From Actinomycetota bacterium (GTDB lineage: Bacteria > Actinomycetota > Actinomycetes > Streptosporangiales > Streptosporangiaceae), in assembly GCA_003242605.1 (NCBI GenBank), contig QGUZ01000209.1:1-8597 (forward strand): a stretch of 8,597 bases of DNA. The letters are read 5' to 3'. Within the stretch, counting starts at the first letter, position 1; every line of letters starts with the position of its first letter. Of the stretch, positions 1 through 7,625 are shown piece by piece. Below the pieces are notes generated by a model, which was given only the letters and a program-made list of their open reading frames with translations, was not told the origin of the DNA and did no database searches. The position numbers and the translations under genes are program-made.

Positions 1-1297
1 TGCTCTGCGACGCCGCGGGGGCGACCGTGATGCGGATCGCGGCCGGGGTCGCCGATTCGGCCGGCGTGCAGGCGAGCCGGGCGATCCCGTCGTGCACCGG
101 GATGATCAGTTCGTTCGGCGTGGCCGGGTCGCTCGGGTCGGCGGCGTCCCCGTCGCCGTTCCCGCCGTCCTCGCCGGTGCCGGGGTCACCGTCGCCGGTG
201 CCATCACCGTCGGAGCCGTTCCCGTCACCGCCGGAGCCGTCGCCGGTGGAGCCGTCACCGCCGGAGCCGTCGCCGGAGGTGCCCCCTTCGCCGCCGGTTC
301 CGTCCTCGCCGGAACCGTTCCCGTCGCCTCCGGAAGAACCGTCGCCGGAGCCGTCACCGCCGGTCCCGGGGGTGTCCCCGCCGCCGCTGCCGGCATCGTC
401 GCCACCGGCGCCGCTCCCATCGCCACCCGGGCTGCCGCCGGCCCCGGGGGTGTCCCCGCCGCCGGTGCCGTTCCCATCGCCACCTGAGCCGTCGCCGGTC
501 CCGGCCGTGCCGTTCCCGTCGCCGTCCGTGCCCTGCCCGGTCTCGGACTCCGACGGCTGCGGGCTCGTGGGCGTGGGCGCGGGCGAGGCCTCGAGGGTGA
601 ACTCGCCGGCCTGAACCTCGATGATCATCGCCACCGTGGGGGTGGCCTGCGCGGTCATCGGCGGCGGCGTCACCGGGCTGGAGGCGGGCAGCGGCCCGGC
701 CGTCGAGCCGGACGCCGCCACCGTCCACGTGGCCGTGGGGGTCGGCGTGCCGGTCTCGGGGGCCGACGTGGTGGTCTCCGGCTGCTCCGGCGTCGTCTCC
801 TCCCCGCTCGGCGACGGGTCGCCCGAGGCGGTGGGCGACGGCGAGGCGCCGGTCGGCTCCGGCGTCGGCGTCGCTCCGGGCAGCTCCACCCACCGCAGGG
901 TGCCGCGCATGGTCAGCACGCCGGGCGAGATCGTCTCCTCGAGCGCCACCGGCGTGCCGCCGGGGTCGACGCGCCAGGTCACCTCGACCCCCTGCCCGGC
1001 GGTGACCTCGGTCGCCGGCCCCACCAGCGTGACCTGGAAGGTGCGGGTCACCGGCGTGGGCGACGCGGTCGCGGACGAGGGCTCACCCGGGGTGTCCCCC
1101 GGGGAGGGCGAGCCGCCGTCCCCCGGGTCCGCCGGGGTGCTCGCGCCGGCGTCCACACACGTGTACGGCACGCCCACCGTCTGCTCCTCGGCCTGGGCGT
1201 GCCCGGCCGCGTATCCGGCGAAGAGCGCGGTTCCGGCACCGGCGAGCGCGACGGCTCCGGCGCACGCCGTCGCCGCCGGCCTCAGCCCTACCTTCAC
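1..1297 (-). CDS. Secreted Gly/Asp-repeat protein, DUF6801-like, partial (open at left edge)
   Basis: The minus strand reads without a stop from a GTG at 1297 to the window edge (432 codons); the C-terminus lies outside. The GTG is preceded by GGGAG at 6 bases. Residues 1-36 form a signal peptide: a basic start (VKVGLR), an Ala/Gly-rich core and a likely cleavage AHAQA/EE after residue 36, so the protein is exported. Residues 40-140 look like beta-sandwich strands (PYTC at 44-47, FQVTLVGPATEV, TISPGVLTMRGTLRWVEL). A Thr/Pro/Ser-rich linker covers about 141-190, more strand-like sequence 190-238 (GPLPASSPV, FTLEAS), a Gly/Asp/Ser/Asn repeat 254-386, and a last segment from 395 with LACTP at 408-412. 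From memory, the order YTC, PLPAS, a TL.L-type strand and ACTP resembles the actinobacterial secreted DUF6801 family; this is an inference. The two mature cysteines (C47, C410) could form a disulfide. Its function is unknown; a cell-surface or wall-associated role is a guess. The alternative is a generic low-complexity surface protein. Confidence 0.8.
   Translation of the reverse strand, partial: MKVGLRPAATACAGAVALAGAGTALFAGYAAGHAQAEEQTVGVPYTCVDAGASTPADPGDGGSPSPGDTPGEPSSATASPTPVTRTFQVTLVGPATEVTAGQGVEVTWRVDPGGTPVALEETISPGVLTMRGTLRWVELPGATPTPEPTGASPSPTASGDPSPSGEETTPEQPETTTSAPETGTPTPTATWTVAASGSTAGPLPASSPVTPPPMTAQATPTVAMIIEVQAGEFTLEASPAPTPTSPQPSESETGQGTDGDGNGTAGTGDGSGGDGNGTGGGDTPGAGGSPGGDGSGAGGDDAGSGGGDTPGTGGDGSGDGSSGGDGNGSGEDGTGGEGGTSGDGSGGDGSTGDGSGGDGNGSDGDGTGDGDPGTGEDGGNGDGDAADPSDPATPNELIIPVHDGIARLACTPAESATPAAIRITVAPAASQS
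140..540 (-). repeat. In-gene Gly/Asp repeat array (units of about 5-6 codons, GDG[S/N/T]G)
   Basis: This tract encodes residues about 254-386 of the secreted protein. On the minus strand it is an imperfect array of GGC-GAC-GG(C/G)-(TCC/AAC/ACC)-GGC codons. A 22-base perfect direct repeat lies at 365-386 and 443-464 and encodes GGGDTPG. The flanking tcccatcgccac motif recurs at 415 and 472, 50 and 29 bases after the start of the respective 22-mer, so the two copies differ by 21 bases, or seven codons. All length differences seen keep the reading frame. The pattern fits expansion and contraction by slippage or recombination of a flexible, acidic extracellular linker. Confidence 0.8.
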
Positions 1298-1303
1298 AGT
1301 CGT

Positions 1304-1308
1304 CTCCC
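1304..1308 (-). promoter_or_regulatory. Ribosome binding site deciding the GTG start at 1297
   Basis: GGGAG on the minus strand lies 6 bases upstream of GTG. The frame stays open further upstream, so this site together with the signal peptide right after the GTG fixes the start. Confidence 0.6.
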
Positions 1309-1464
1309 GGGGTGAGTCTGGGCCGTTCCACTCAGCTGTCGATGCTGTCGATCGCCCCACGCGCGGAGCCGGTGGCCCGGGTCGCGCCGCCCCGCGGCCA
1401 CGCCACGATCATGCGTTCACCAGCCTACTGATCTCCAGTCAGGAAACTTGGGCAAAGAATGACG

Positions 1465-1493
1465 TTTTCATCGCTATTTCCGGTGAATACGAT
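1465..1493 (+). promoter_or_regulatory. Candidate housekeeping sigma promoter for the acyl-CoA dehydrogenase gene
   Basis: TTTTCA (1465-1470), a 17-base spacer and TACGAT (1488-1493) fit a sigma-70-type promoter with 4 of 6 matches in each hexamer; the -10 matches the actinobacterial TANNNT form. It lies in the AT-richer island. It would give a leader of almost 200 bases before the ATG at 1695, which is long, so another start site nearer the gene is possible. Confidence 0.25.
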
Positions 1494-1680
1494 GCGTTAA
1501 TTCGGAATCCCGGCCACAGATCCTCCCGCCGTCGCAGGACGCCTCGATTACCGCCACCAGGGCATGGACCGGACATACTGGGCGCACGACCCGTGCGGGC
1601 GGGGGCCTCGATCGGGCAGGGTGGCGTGTCCTCCCACCCCGGTCACCCATGGATTCCGGCCGGGCGGGGAATGCCGCAGC

Positions 1681-1686
1681 AGGAGG
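1681..1686 (+). promoter_or_regulatory. Ribosome binding site deciding the ATG at 1695
   Basis: A perfect AGGAGG lies 8 bases upstream of the ATG. The reading frame is open for about 1,070 bases further upstream, but that part lies antisense to the secreted-protein gene or in intergenic DNA. This site and the family's usual N-terminus place the true start here. Confidence 0.85.
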
Positions 1687-1694
1687 TGCGATCA

Positions 1695-2894
1695 ATGAGT
1701 GATGCCGGTACCGGTGCCCGCCCCAGCACGCCCGACGCCGCCGACTTCCTCGGCGTGGACCGCGGGCTGTCGGAGGAGGAGCGCGCGATCCGTGACGCGG
1801 TACGCGAGTTCGGCCGGGCCGAGCTGCTACCGCACGTGGCCGAGTGGTTCGAGGCGGGCACGATCCCGGACCCGCGGGGCCTGGCCAAGGCGTTCGGGCA
1901 GCTCGGCGTGTTCGGCATGCACCTGTCCGGGTACGGCTGCGCCGGCACCAACGCCGTCTCGTACGGCCTGGCCTGCCGGGAGCTGGAGGCGATCGACAGC
2001 GGCCTGCGCAGCTTCGTCTCGGTGCAGGGCTCGCTGGCGATGACCGCGATCCACCGGTTCGGCAGCGAGGAGCAGAAGCAGCAGTGGCTGCCGCGCATGG
2101 CGGCCGGCGAGGTGCTCGGCTGCTTCGGCCTCACCGAGCCGGACGCGGGCAGCGACCCGGGCTCGATGCGCACCCGGGCCCGCCGCGACGGCTCCGACTG
2201 GGTGCTCGACGGCACCAAGATGTGGATCACCAACGGCTCGGTCGCCGACGTGGCGATCGTGTGGGCCCGCACCGACGAGGGCATCCGCGGCTTCATCGTG
2301 CCCACCGACACGCCGGGCTTCTCCGCGCCGGTCATCCACAAGAAGCTCTCGCTGCGCGCGTCGATCACCTCCGAGCTCGTGCTCGACGGCGTCCGCCTGC
2401 CCGCCGACGCGATCCTGCCCGGCGCCGAGGGCCTCAAGGCCCCGCTGTCCTGCCTGTCCGAGGCGCGGTACGGCATCGTGTGGGGCGTGGCCGGGGCGGC
2501 CCGGGCCTGCCTGGAGGCCGCGCTCGAGTACGCCGGCACCCGGGTGCAGTTCGACCGCCCGCTCGCGTCCTTCCAGCTCACCCAGCGCAAGATCGCCGAC
2601 ATGCTCGTCGACGTGAACCAGGCGCTGCTCACCGCCTACCAGATCGGCCGGCTCAAGGACGCGGGCCTCGCCCACCACTCGCACATCAGCTTCGGCAAGT
2701 TCGCCAACGTGCGCGCGGCCCAGCGCGTGGCGGCGACGGCCCGCGCGCTGCACGGCGCGAACGGCATCACCCTCGAGTACCCGGTGATGCGGCACATGGT
2801 GAACCTGGAGACCGTGTCCACCTACGAGGGCACCGAGGACGTGCACGCCCTCACCCTCGCCCGCACGGTCACCGGGATCTCCGCGTTCCGCTGA
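1695..2894 (+). CDS. gcdH: Glutaryl-CoA dehydrogenase (acyl-CoA dehydrogenase family, decarboxylating type)
   Basis: A 399-residue FAD enzyme expected to oxidise and decarboxylate glutaryl-CoA to crotonyl-CoA, passing electrons to electron-transfer flavoprotein, in the cytoplasmic breakdown of lysine and tryptophan. The N-terminal helical domain covers about 26-137, the middle beta domain about 141-235 (CFGLTEPDAGSDPGSM at 143-158, WITN at 177-180), and the C-terminal helical FAD domain about 247-395. I recall near residue-for-residue similarity to human GCDH in LSLRAS, SEARYGI.WGV and TYEGTEDVHAL. The catalytic base is E378 in TYEGT. R105, E98 and Y377 correspond to human Arg94, Glu87 and Tyr369; the last two are replaced in non-decarboxylating glutaryl-CoA dehydrogenases, so this one should decarboxylate. 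Length is typical of a bacterial acyl-CoA dehydrogenase. It stands alone: no ETF, CoA-transferase or regulator gene is adjacent, and it converges on tex with 28 bases between stops and no clear terminator. Confidence 0.88.
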   Translation: MSDAGTGARPSTPDAADFLGVDRGLSEEERAIRDAVREFGRAELLPHVAEWFEAGTIPDPRGLAKAFGQLGVFGMHLSGYGCAGTNAVSYGLACRELEAIDSGLRSFVSVQGSLAMTAIHRFGSEEQKQQWLPRMAAGEVLGCFGLTEPDAGSDPGSMRTRARRDGSDWVLDGTKMWITNGSVADVAIVWARTDEGIRGFIVPTDTPGFSAPVIHKKLSLRASITSELVLDGVRLPADAILPGAEGLKAPLSCLSEARYGIVWGVAGAARACLEAALEYAGTRVQFDRPLASFQLTQRKIADMLVDVNQALLTAYQIGRLKDAGLAHHSHISFGKFANVRAAQRVAATARALHGANGITLEYPVMRHMVNLETVSTYEGTEDVHALTLARTVTGISAFR

Positions 2895-2922
2895 CCCGCG
2901 CGGGCGAGGTCCGGGGGTACGG

Positions 2923-5355
<2,433 letters not shown>

Positions 5356-5493
5356 GTTCCTGATCCGCCTTCCCCGTCGAAATCCGGCAATAGATTCTGC
5401 CCTCTCGCCGGGGCCGGCCGCGCCACGCTCGCGAATCCCCGCGCCCGCCGCGGGATGAACCACCCCGAACCGGGTAGCGGACAGGCACCTCGG

Positions 5494-5501
5494 AAAGGAG
5501 G
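5494..5501 (+). promoter_or_regulatory. Strong ribosome binding site of the 48-codon gene
   Basis: AAAGGAGG ends 6 bases before the ATG at 5508. It is among the best Shine-Dalgarno matches in the window and is the main argument that the short frame is translated. Confidence 0.75.
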
Positions 5502-5507
5502 GACGTC

Positions 5508-5654
5508 ATGGTCAAGCTCATGGAGCGCGTCAAGCAGTGGATGCAGAGCCCGCAGGGCCGGGAACGCACCGAGCAGGCCAAGCGCATGGCACGCGACCCG
5601 CAGACCCGTACGAAGGCCAAGCGCCTGTTCGACCGCTTCCGCTCACACCGCTAG
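5508..5654 (+). CDS. Small, highly basic 48-residue protein of unknown function
   Basis: ATG at 5508 to TAG at 5652-5654 encodes 48 residues, starting MVKLMERVKQWM and ending LFDRFRSHR. Lys, Arg and His make up about a third of the chain against only three Glu/Asp in the first 30 residues, so it is strongly cationic. There is no signal peptide, membrane segment or cysteine. Spacing of hydrophobic residues (V2, L4, M5, V8, W11, M12; L40, F41, F44) suggests two amphipathic helices joined by a polar, charged middle with SPQGRE and ARDPQTR. I recall short actinobacterial hypothetical proteins with a similar SP.GR...QAKR.A.DP.TR layout, but cannot name a family. It diverges from tex and precedes the acetyltransferase gene, from which a hairpin separates it. 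A nucleic-acid- or membrane-binding role would fit the charge, but is a guess. Confidence 0.72.
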   Translation: MVKLMERVKQWMQSPQGRERTEQAKRMARDPQTRTKAKRLFDRFRSHR

Positions 5655-5661
5655 CCCGCCG

Positions 5662-5705
5662 GGCGGAGCACGCGGCGCCAGGAGGCGGCGCGCCGCGTGC
5701 CCGCC
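5662..5705 (+). terminator. Strong GC hairpin after the small gene, probable terminator
   Basis: GCACGCGGCG (5668-5677) pairs perfectly with CGCCGCGTGC (5691-5700). The helix extends past a bulged A (5667) through GGCGG (5662-5666) and CCGCC (5701-5705), about 15-16 pairs around a loop of roughly 11-13 bases. It starts 8 bases after the small gene's stop. No T-run follows, which is common for actinobacterial terminators. It ends 14 bases before the next start codon, so it separates the two genes or otherwise shapes the intergenic RNA. Confidence 0.5.
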
Positions 5706-5706
5706 G

Positions 5707-5712
5707 TACCAT
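5707..5712 (+). promoter_or_regulatory. Candidate -10 element of a leaderless acetyltransferase transcript
   Basis: TACCAT matches the actinobacterial TANNNT -10 pattern and its last base is 8 positions before the G of the GTG start (7 bases between), which would place transcription initiation at or next to the start codon. No purine-rich ribosome binding site precedes that GTG. No -35 hexamer resembling TTGACA is visible. Confidence 0.4.
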
Positions 5713-5719
5713 TCGGCGG

Positions 5720-6172
5720 GTGAACGAGCCCACGGTCCGGGTGGCGTCCTTCGCCGAGCTCGACGCCCCCACCCTGTACCGCCTGCTGAAGCTGCGCGTG
5801 GACGTGTTCGTGGTCGAGCAGAAGTGCGCCTACCCGGAGCTCGACGGCAGGGACCTGGAACCCGAGACCCGCCATCTGTGGATCGAGGACGGCGCCGGCG
5901 CGCCGCTGGCGTACCTGCGGGTGCTGCGCGAACCGGACGGCGCGGCCCGGATCGGCCGGGTGGTGACCGCGCCGCACGCCCGCGGCCGGGGCCTCGCCGC
6001 CGCGCTCATGGCCGCGGCGCTGCGCGAGATCGGCGACCGGCCGTCGCGGCTCGACGCGCAGACCCACGTCGCCGGCTTCTACGCGCGGTTCGGCTACCGC
6101 GTCGCGGGCGAGGAGTACCTCGACGAGGGCATCCCCCACGTGCCGATGGCCCGCCCGGGCGGCGGGCGCTAG
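5720..6172 (+). CDS. elaA: ElaA-family GNAT N-acetyltransferase
   Basis: A 150-residue single-domain GNAT protein that closely follows the ElaA pattern known from E. coli (153 residues there). Visible hallmarks are LYRLLKLRVDVFVVEQKCAY at 19-38, LDGRDLE at 41-47, the acetyl-CoA pyrophosphate loop RGRGLA at 88-93 (the R/QxxGxG/A motif), HVAGFYARFGY at 116-126 and the family ending DEGIPHVPMA at 135-144. It should transfer an acetyl group from acetyl-CoA to an amine; the physiological substrate of ElaA proteins is not established. The GTG start places the conserved core at the usual distance; longer in-frame extensions run back across the small gene. No Shine-Dalgarno is seen, and the gene may be leaderless. 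Its stop overlaps that of the convergent permease gene. Confidence 0.9.
   Translation: MNEPTVRVASFAELDAPTLYRLLKLRVDVFVVEQKCAYPELDGRDLEPETRHLWIEDGAGAPLAYLRVLREPDGAARIGRVVTAPHARGRGLAAALMAAALREIGDRPSRLDAQTHVAGFYARFGYRVAGEEYLDEGIPHVPMARPGGGR
6149..6167 (-). terminator. GC hairpin directly after the permease stop, possible terminator
   Basis: GCCCGCC (6149-6155) pairs with GGCGGGC (6161-6167) around a 5-base loop. On the minus strand it starts one base after the permease stop codon, so it could terminate that transcript. The same bases encode the last residues (ARPGGGR) of the convergent acetyltransferase, so coding bias alone could also produce it. No T-run follows. Confidence 0.3.
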
Positions 6173-7446
6173 AGGTACCGCAGCCACAGGTACGGCGCGC
6201 ACGCCGCGATCGTCACCGCGGCGACGACGAGCCCGTACCGGGTGAACTGCCAGAAGCCGATCCGCGCGTTGTTGCGCTCGGCGATGCCGAGGATCACCAC
6301 GTTCGCCGAGGCGCCGATCGCGGTCGCGTTGCCGCCGAGGTCCGCGCCGAGCGCGAGCGCCCACCACAGCACCTGGCCGGACCCGCCCTGGGCCTGGACG
6401 AGCTCCTCGACGATCGGGCTCATCGTGGCGACGTACGGGATGTTGTCCACGATCGCCGACAGCAGCCCGGAGCCGGACAGCAGCACCATCGCGGCGAGCC
6501 CGAGCCGCCCCTCGGTGGCGTCGGCGGCGGCCTGCGAGACCGCGCCGATCACGCCGGTGCGGACCAGCGCGCCGACCATGACGAACAGGCCCATGAAGAA
6601 CACGAGGGTCGGCCACTCGACCTCGCGGATCGCCTCCTCCGCGGAGATCTTGCTGATCGCGACGAGCAGGCCCGCGCCGAGCAGCGCGACCACCGACGGC
6701 TCGTAGTGCAGCACCGGGTGGAGCACGAACGCCGCGATCACCACGGCGAGCACGGTCAGGCCCTGCGCGAGCAGCCTCCGGTCGCGGATCGCCTCCCGCG
6801 GCTCGAGCCGCATCACCTCGGCCGCGCGCTCGGGGTCGTACCGGAACGACCTGCGGAACATCACCCGGCACAGCCCGATGAAGATCACCATCAGGATGAC
6901 CACGAGCGGCGCCAGGTGGATCAGGAAGTCGTTGAAGGTCAGCCCGGCCCGGCTGGCGATGATGATGTTCGGCGGGTCGCCGATCAGGGTCGCGGTGCCG
7001 CCGATGTTCGAGGCGAACACCTCGGCGAGCAGGTACGGCGCGACCGGCAGCGCCAGCCGCTCGCACACCACGAACGTGACCGGCGCGATGAGCAGCACCG
7101 TGGTGACGTTGTCGAGCAGCGCCGAGGCCACCGCGGTGATCACCGACAGCAGCACCATGAGCCGGAACGGCCGGCCCCTGGCGCGCCGGGCCGCCCAGAT
7201 CGCCAGATACTCGAAGACCCCGGTGGGTTTGAGCACCCCGACGATCACCATCATGCCGAGGAGCAGGAAGATGACGTTCCAGTCGATCGCCGACTCCTCG
7301 GCGAAGAACGCGCCCTCGGCGTCGGTGGCGTGGATGAGCAGCATGAGCCCGGCGCCGCCGAGCGCCGCCGCGGTGCGGTGGATGCGTTCGGTCGCGATGA
7401 GGATGTACGCGCCCACGAAGATGAGAACGGCCAGAATCGCGATCAA
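6169..7446 (-). CDS. ArsB/NhaD-type ion transporter superfamily permease
   Basis: A 425-residue integral inner-membrane carrier with about ten or more hydrophobic segments and no signal peptide. It shows the two inverted-repeat halves typical of the ion transporter (ArsB, NhaD, SLC13/CitM) superfamily. Half one has IDWNVIFLLLGMM (54-66), ALLDNVTTVLLIAP (109-122) and SNIGGTATLIGDPPNIII (146-163). Half two has VEWPTLVFFMGLF (276-288), AIVDNIPYVATMSP (331-344) and ADLGGNATAIGASANVVILG (368-387). The paired DN and GG.AT.IG loops are the substrate and ion site of the fold. The substrate cannot be read from sequence: arsenite, Na+/H+ exchange and organic anions all occur. No arsR or arsC gene is nearby, which argues weakly against an arsenic operon. 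The TTG start has GGAGGG 8 bases upstream; later starts would cut into the first membrane helix. Confidence 0.88.
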   Translation of the reverse strand: MIAILAVLIFVGAYILIATERIHRTAAALGGAGLMLLIHATDAEGAFFAEESAIDWNVIFLLLGMMVIVGVLKPTGVFEYLAIWAARRARGRPFRLMVLLSVITAVASALLDNVTTVLLIAPVTFVVCERLALPVAPYLLAEVFASNIGGTATLIGDPPNIIIASRAGLTFNDFLIHLAPLVVILMVIFIGLCRVMFRRSFRYDPERAAEVMRLEPREAIRDRRLLAQGLTVLAVVIAAFVLHPVLHYEPSVVALLGAGLLVAISKISAEEAIREVEWPTLVFFMGLFVMVGALVRTGVIGAVSQAAADATEGRLGLAAMVLLSGSGLLSAIVDNIPYVATMSPIVEELVQAQGGSGQVLWWALALGADLGGNATAIGASANVVILGIAERNNARIGFWQFTRYGLVVAAVTIAACAPYLWLRYL

Positions 7447-7625
7447 TCGGGGCGCCCTCCCCGCCGGGTAACGAAGATCGGAAATCGCCGCCGACTAGCG
7501 TACTCGGCGCCGTGCGGGAACCCGCAGACCCCTTGCCGCGCGTTGGGTCCTGACGAGCGGCGTCACGGATGCCGCCGAATGCTGACAGAATGGCGCGCGA
7601 GAAGGCGGTTCAGGGGAGGATGCGA
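7447..7625. promoter_or_regulatory. Divergent promoter region with inverted repeat, permease and kinase
   Basis: These 179 bases lie between the permease and kinase starts. On the minus strand TACGCT (7497-7502) matches the TANNNT -10 form and would give the permease a leader of about 44 bases; no clear -35 is present. An inverted repeat with 6-base arms, TGCGGG-AA-CCCGCA (7513-7526), sits just upstream, overlapping where a -35 would be, and could be an operator. On the kinase side GGGGAGGA (7613-7620) is the ribosome binding site; no convincing promoter hexamers were found. Confidence 0.3.
7455..7460 (-). promoter_or_regulatory. Ribosome binding site deciding the TTG start at 7446
   Basis: GGAGGG on the minus strand lies 8 bases upstream of the TTG. 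It supports a TTG start that retains the full first transmembrane segment of the permease. Confidence 0.65.

Larger units (their letters stand above)
1298..1694. other. Divergent intergenic region with an AT-richer island
   Basis: These 397 bases separate the minus-strand secreted-protein gene from the plus-strand acyl-CoA dehydrogenase gene, so both promoters should lie here. Bases about 1430-1505 are clearly richer in A/T than the rest of the window, as expected for promoter DNA in such a genome. Plus-strand open frames crossing the region are untranslated-looking: no ribosome binding site, no recognisable protein. A short direct repeat, CTGTCGAT twice in tandem, occurs around 1335-1352. 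I see no RNA gene, riboswitch or convincing terminator. Confidence 0.6.

Noticed and set aside
140..540. RTX-type calcium-binding nonapeptide repeats or a CRISPR-like array
   Set aside because: The units do not follow the GGxGxDxUx register, and there are no identical repeats separated by unique spacers; it is a coding low-complexity tract.
27..614. Plus-strand proline/serine-rich open frame (PSPPEPSP repeats)
   Set aside because: It is the complement of the Gly/Asp repeat array. The minus frame has a start with ribosome binding site, a signal peptide and ordered segments; the plus frame has none.
621..1694. A 358-codon N-terminal extension of the acyl-CoA dehydrogenase in the same open frame
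   Set aside because: It lies antisense to the secreted-protein gene and across intergenic DNA, has no family similarity, and a perfect ribosome binding site marks the real ATG at 1695.
1474..1695. A 73-codon minus-strand open frame in the divergent intergenic region
   Set aside because: It would start on a TTG opposite the dehydrogenase start with no ribosome binding site and resembles no protein I know.
2895..2922. CCCGCGCGGG palindrome as a terminator between the convergent dehydrogenase and tex genes
   Set aside because: With a minimal loop only about 3 base pairs remain, and no other stable hairpin was found in these 28 bases.
5356..5463. An ATG-initiated N-terminal extension of Tex by 36 residues
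   Set aside because: The extension is Arg/Gly/Ala-rich, covers the less GC-rich promoter-like stretch around 5384-5400, and a GTG at 5355 has a ribosome binding site closer to the family's normal N-terminus.
5651..7066. A 471-codon minus-strand open frame over the acetyltransferase and permease
   Set aside because: It is out of frame with the permease, shows no membrane segments or motifs, and is antisense to a clear GNAT gene.
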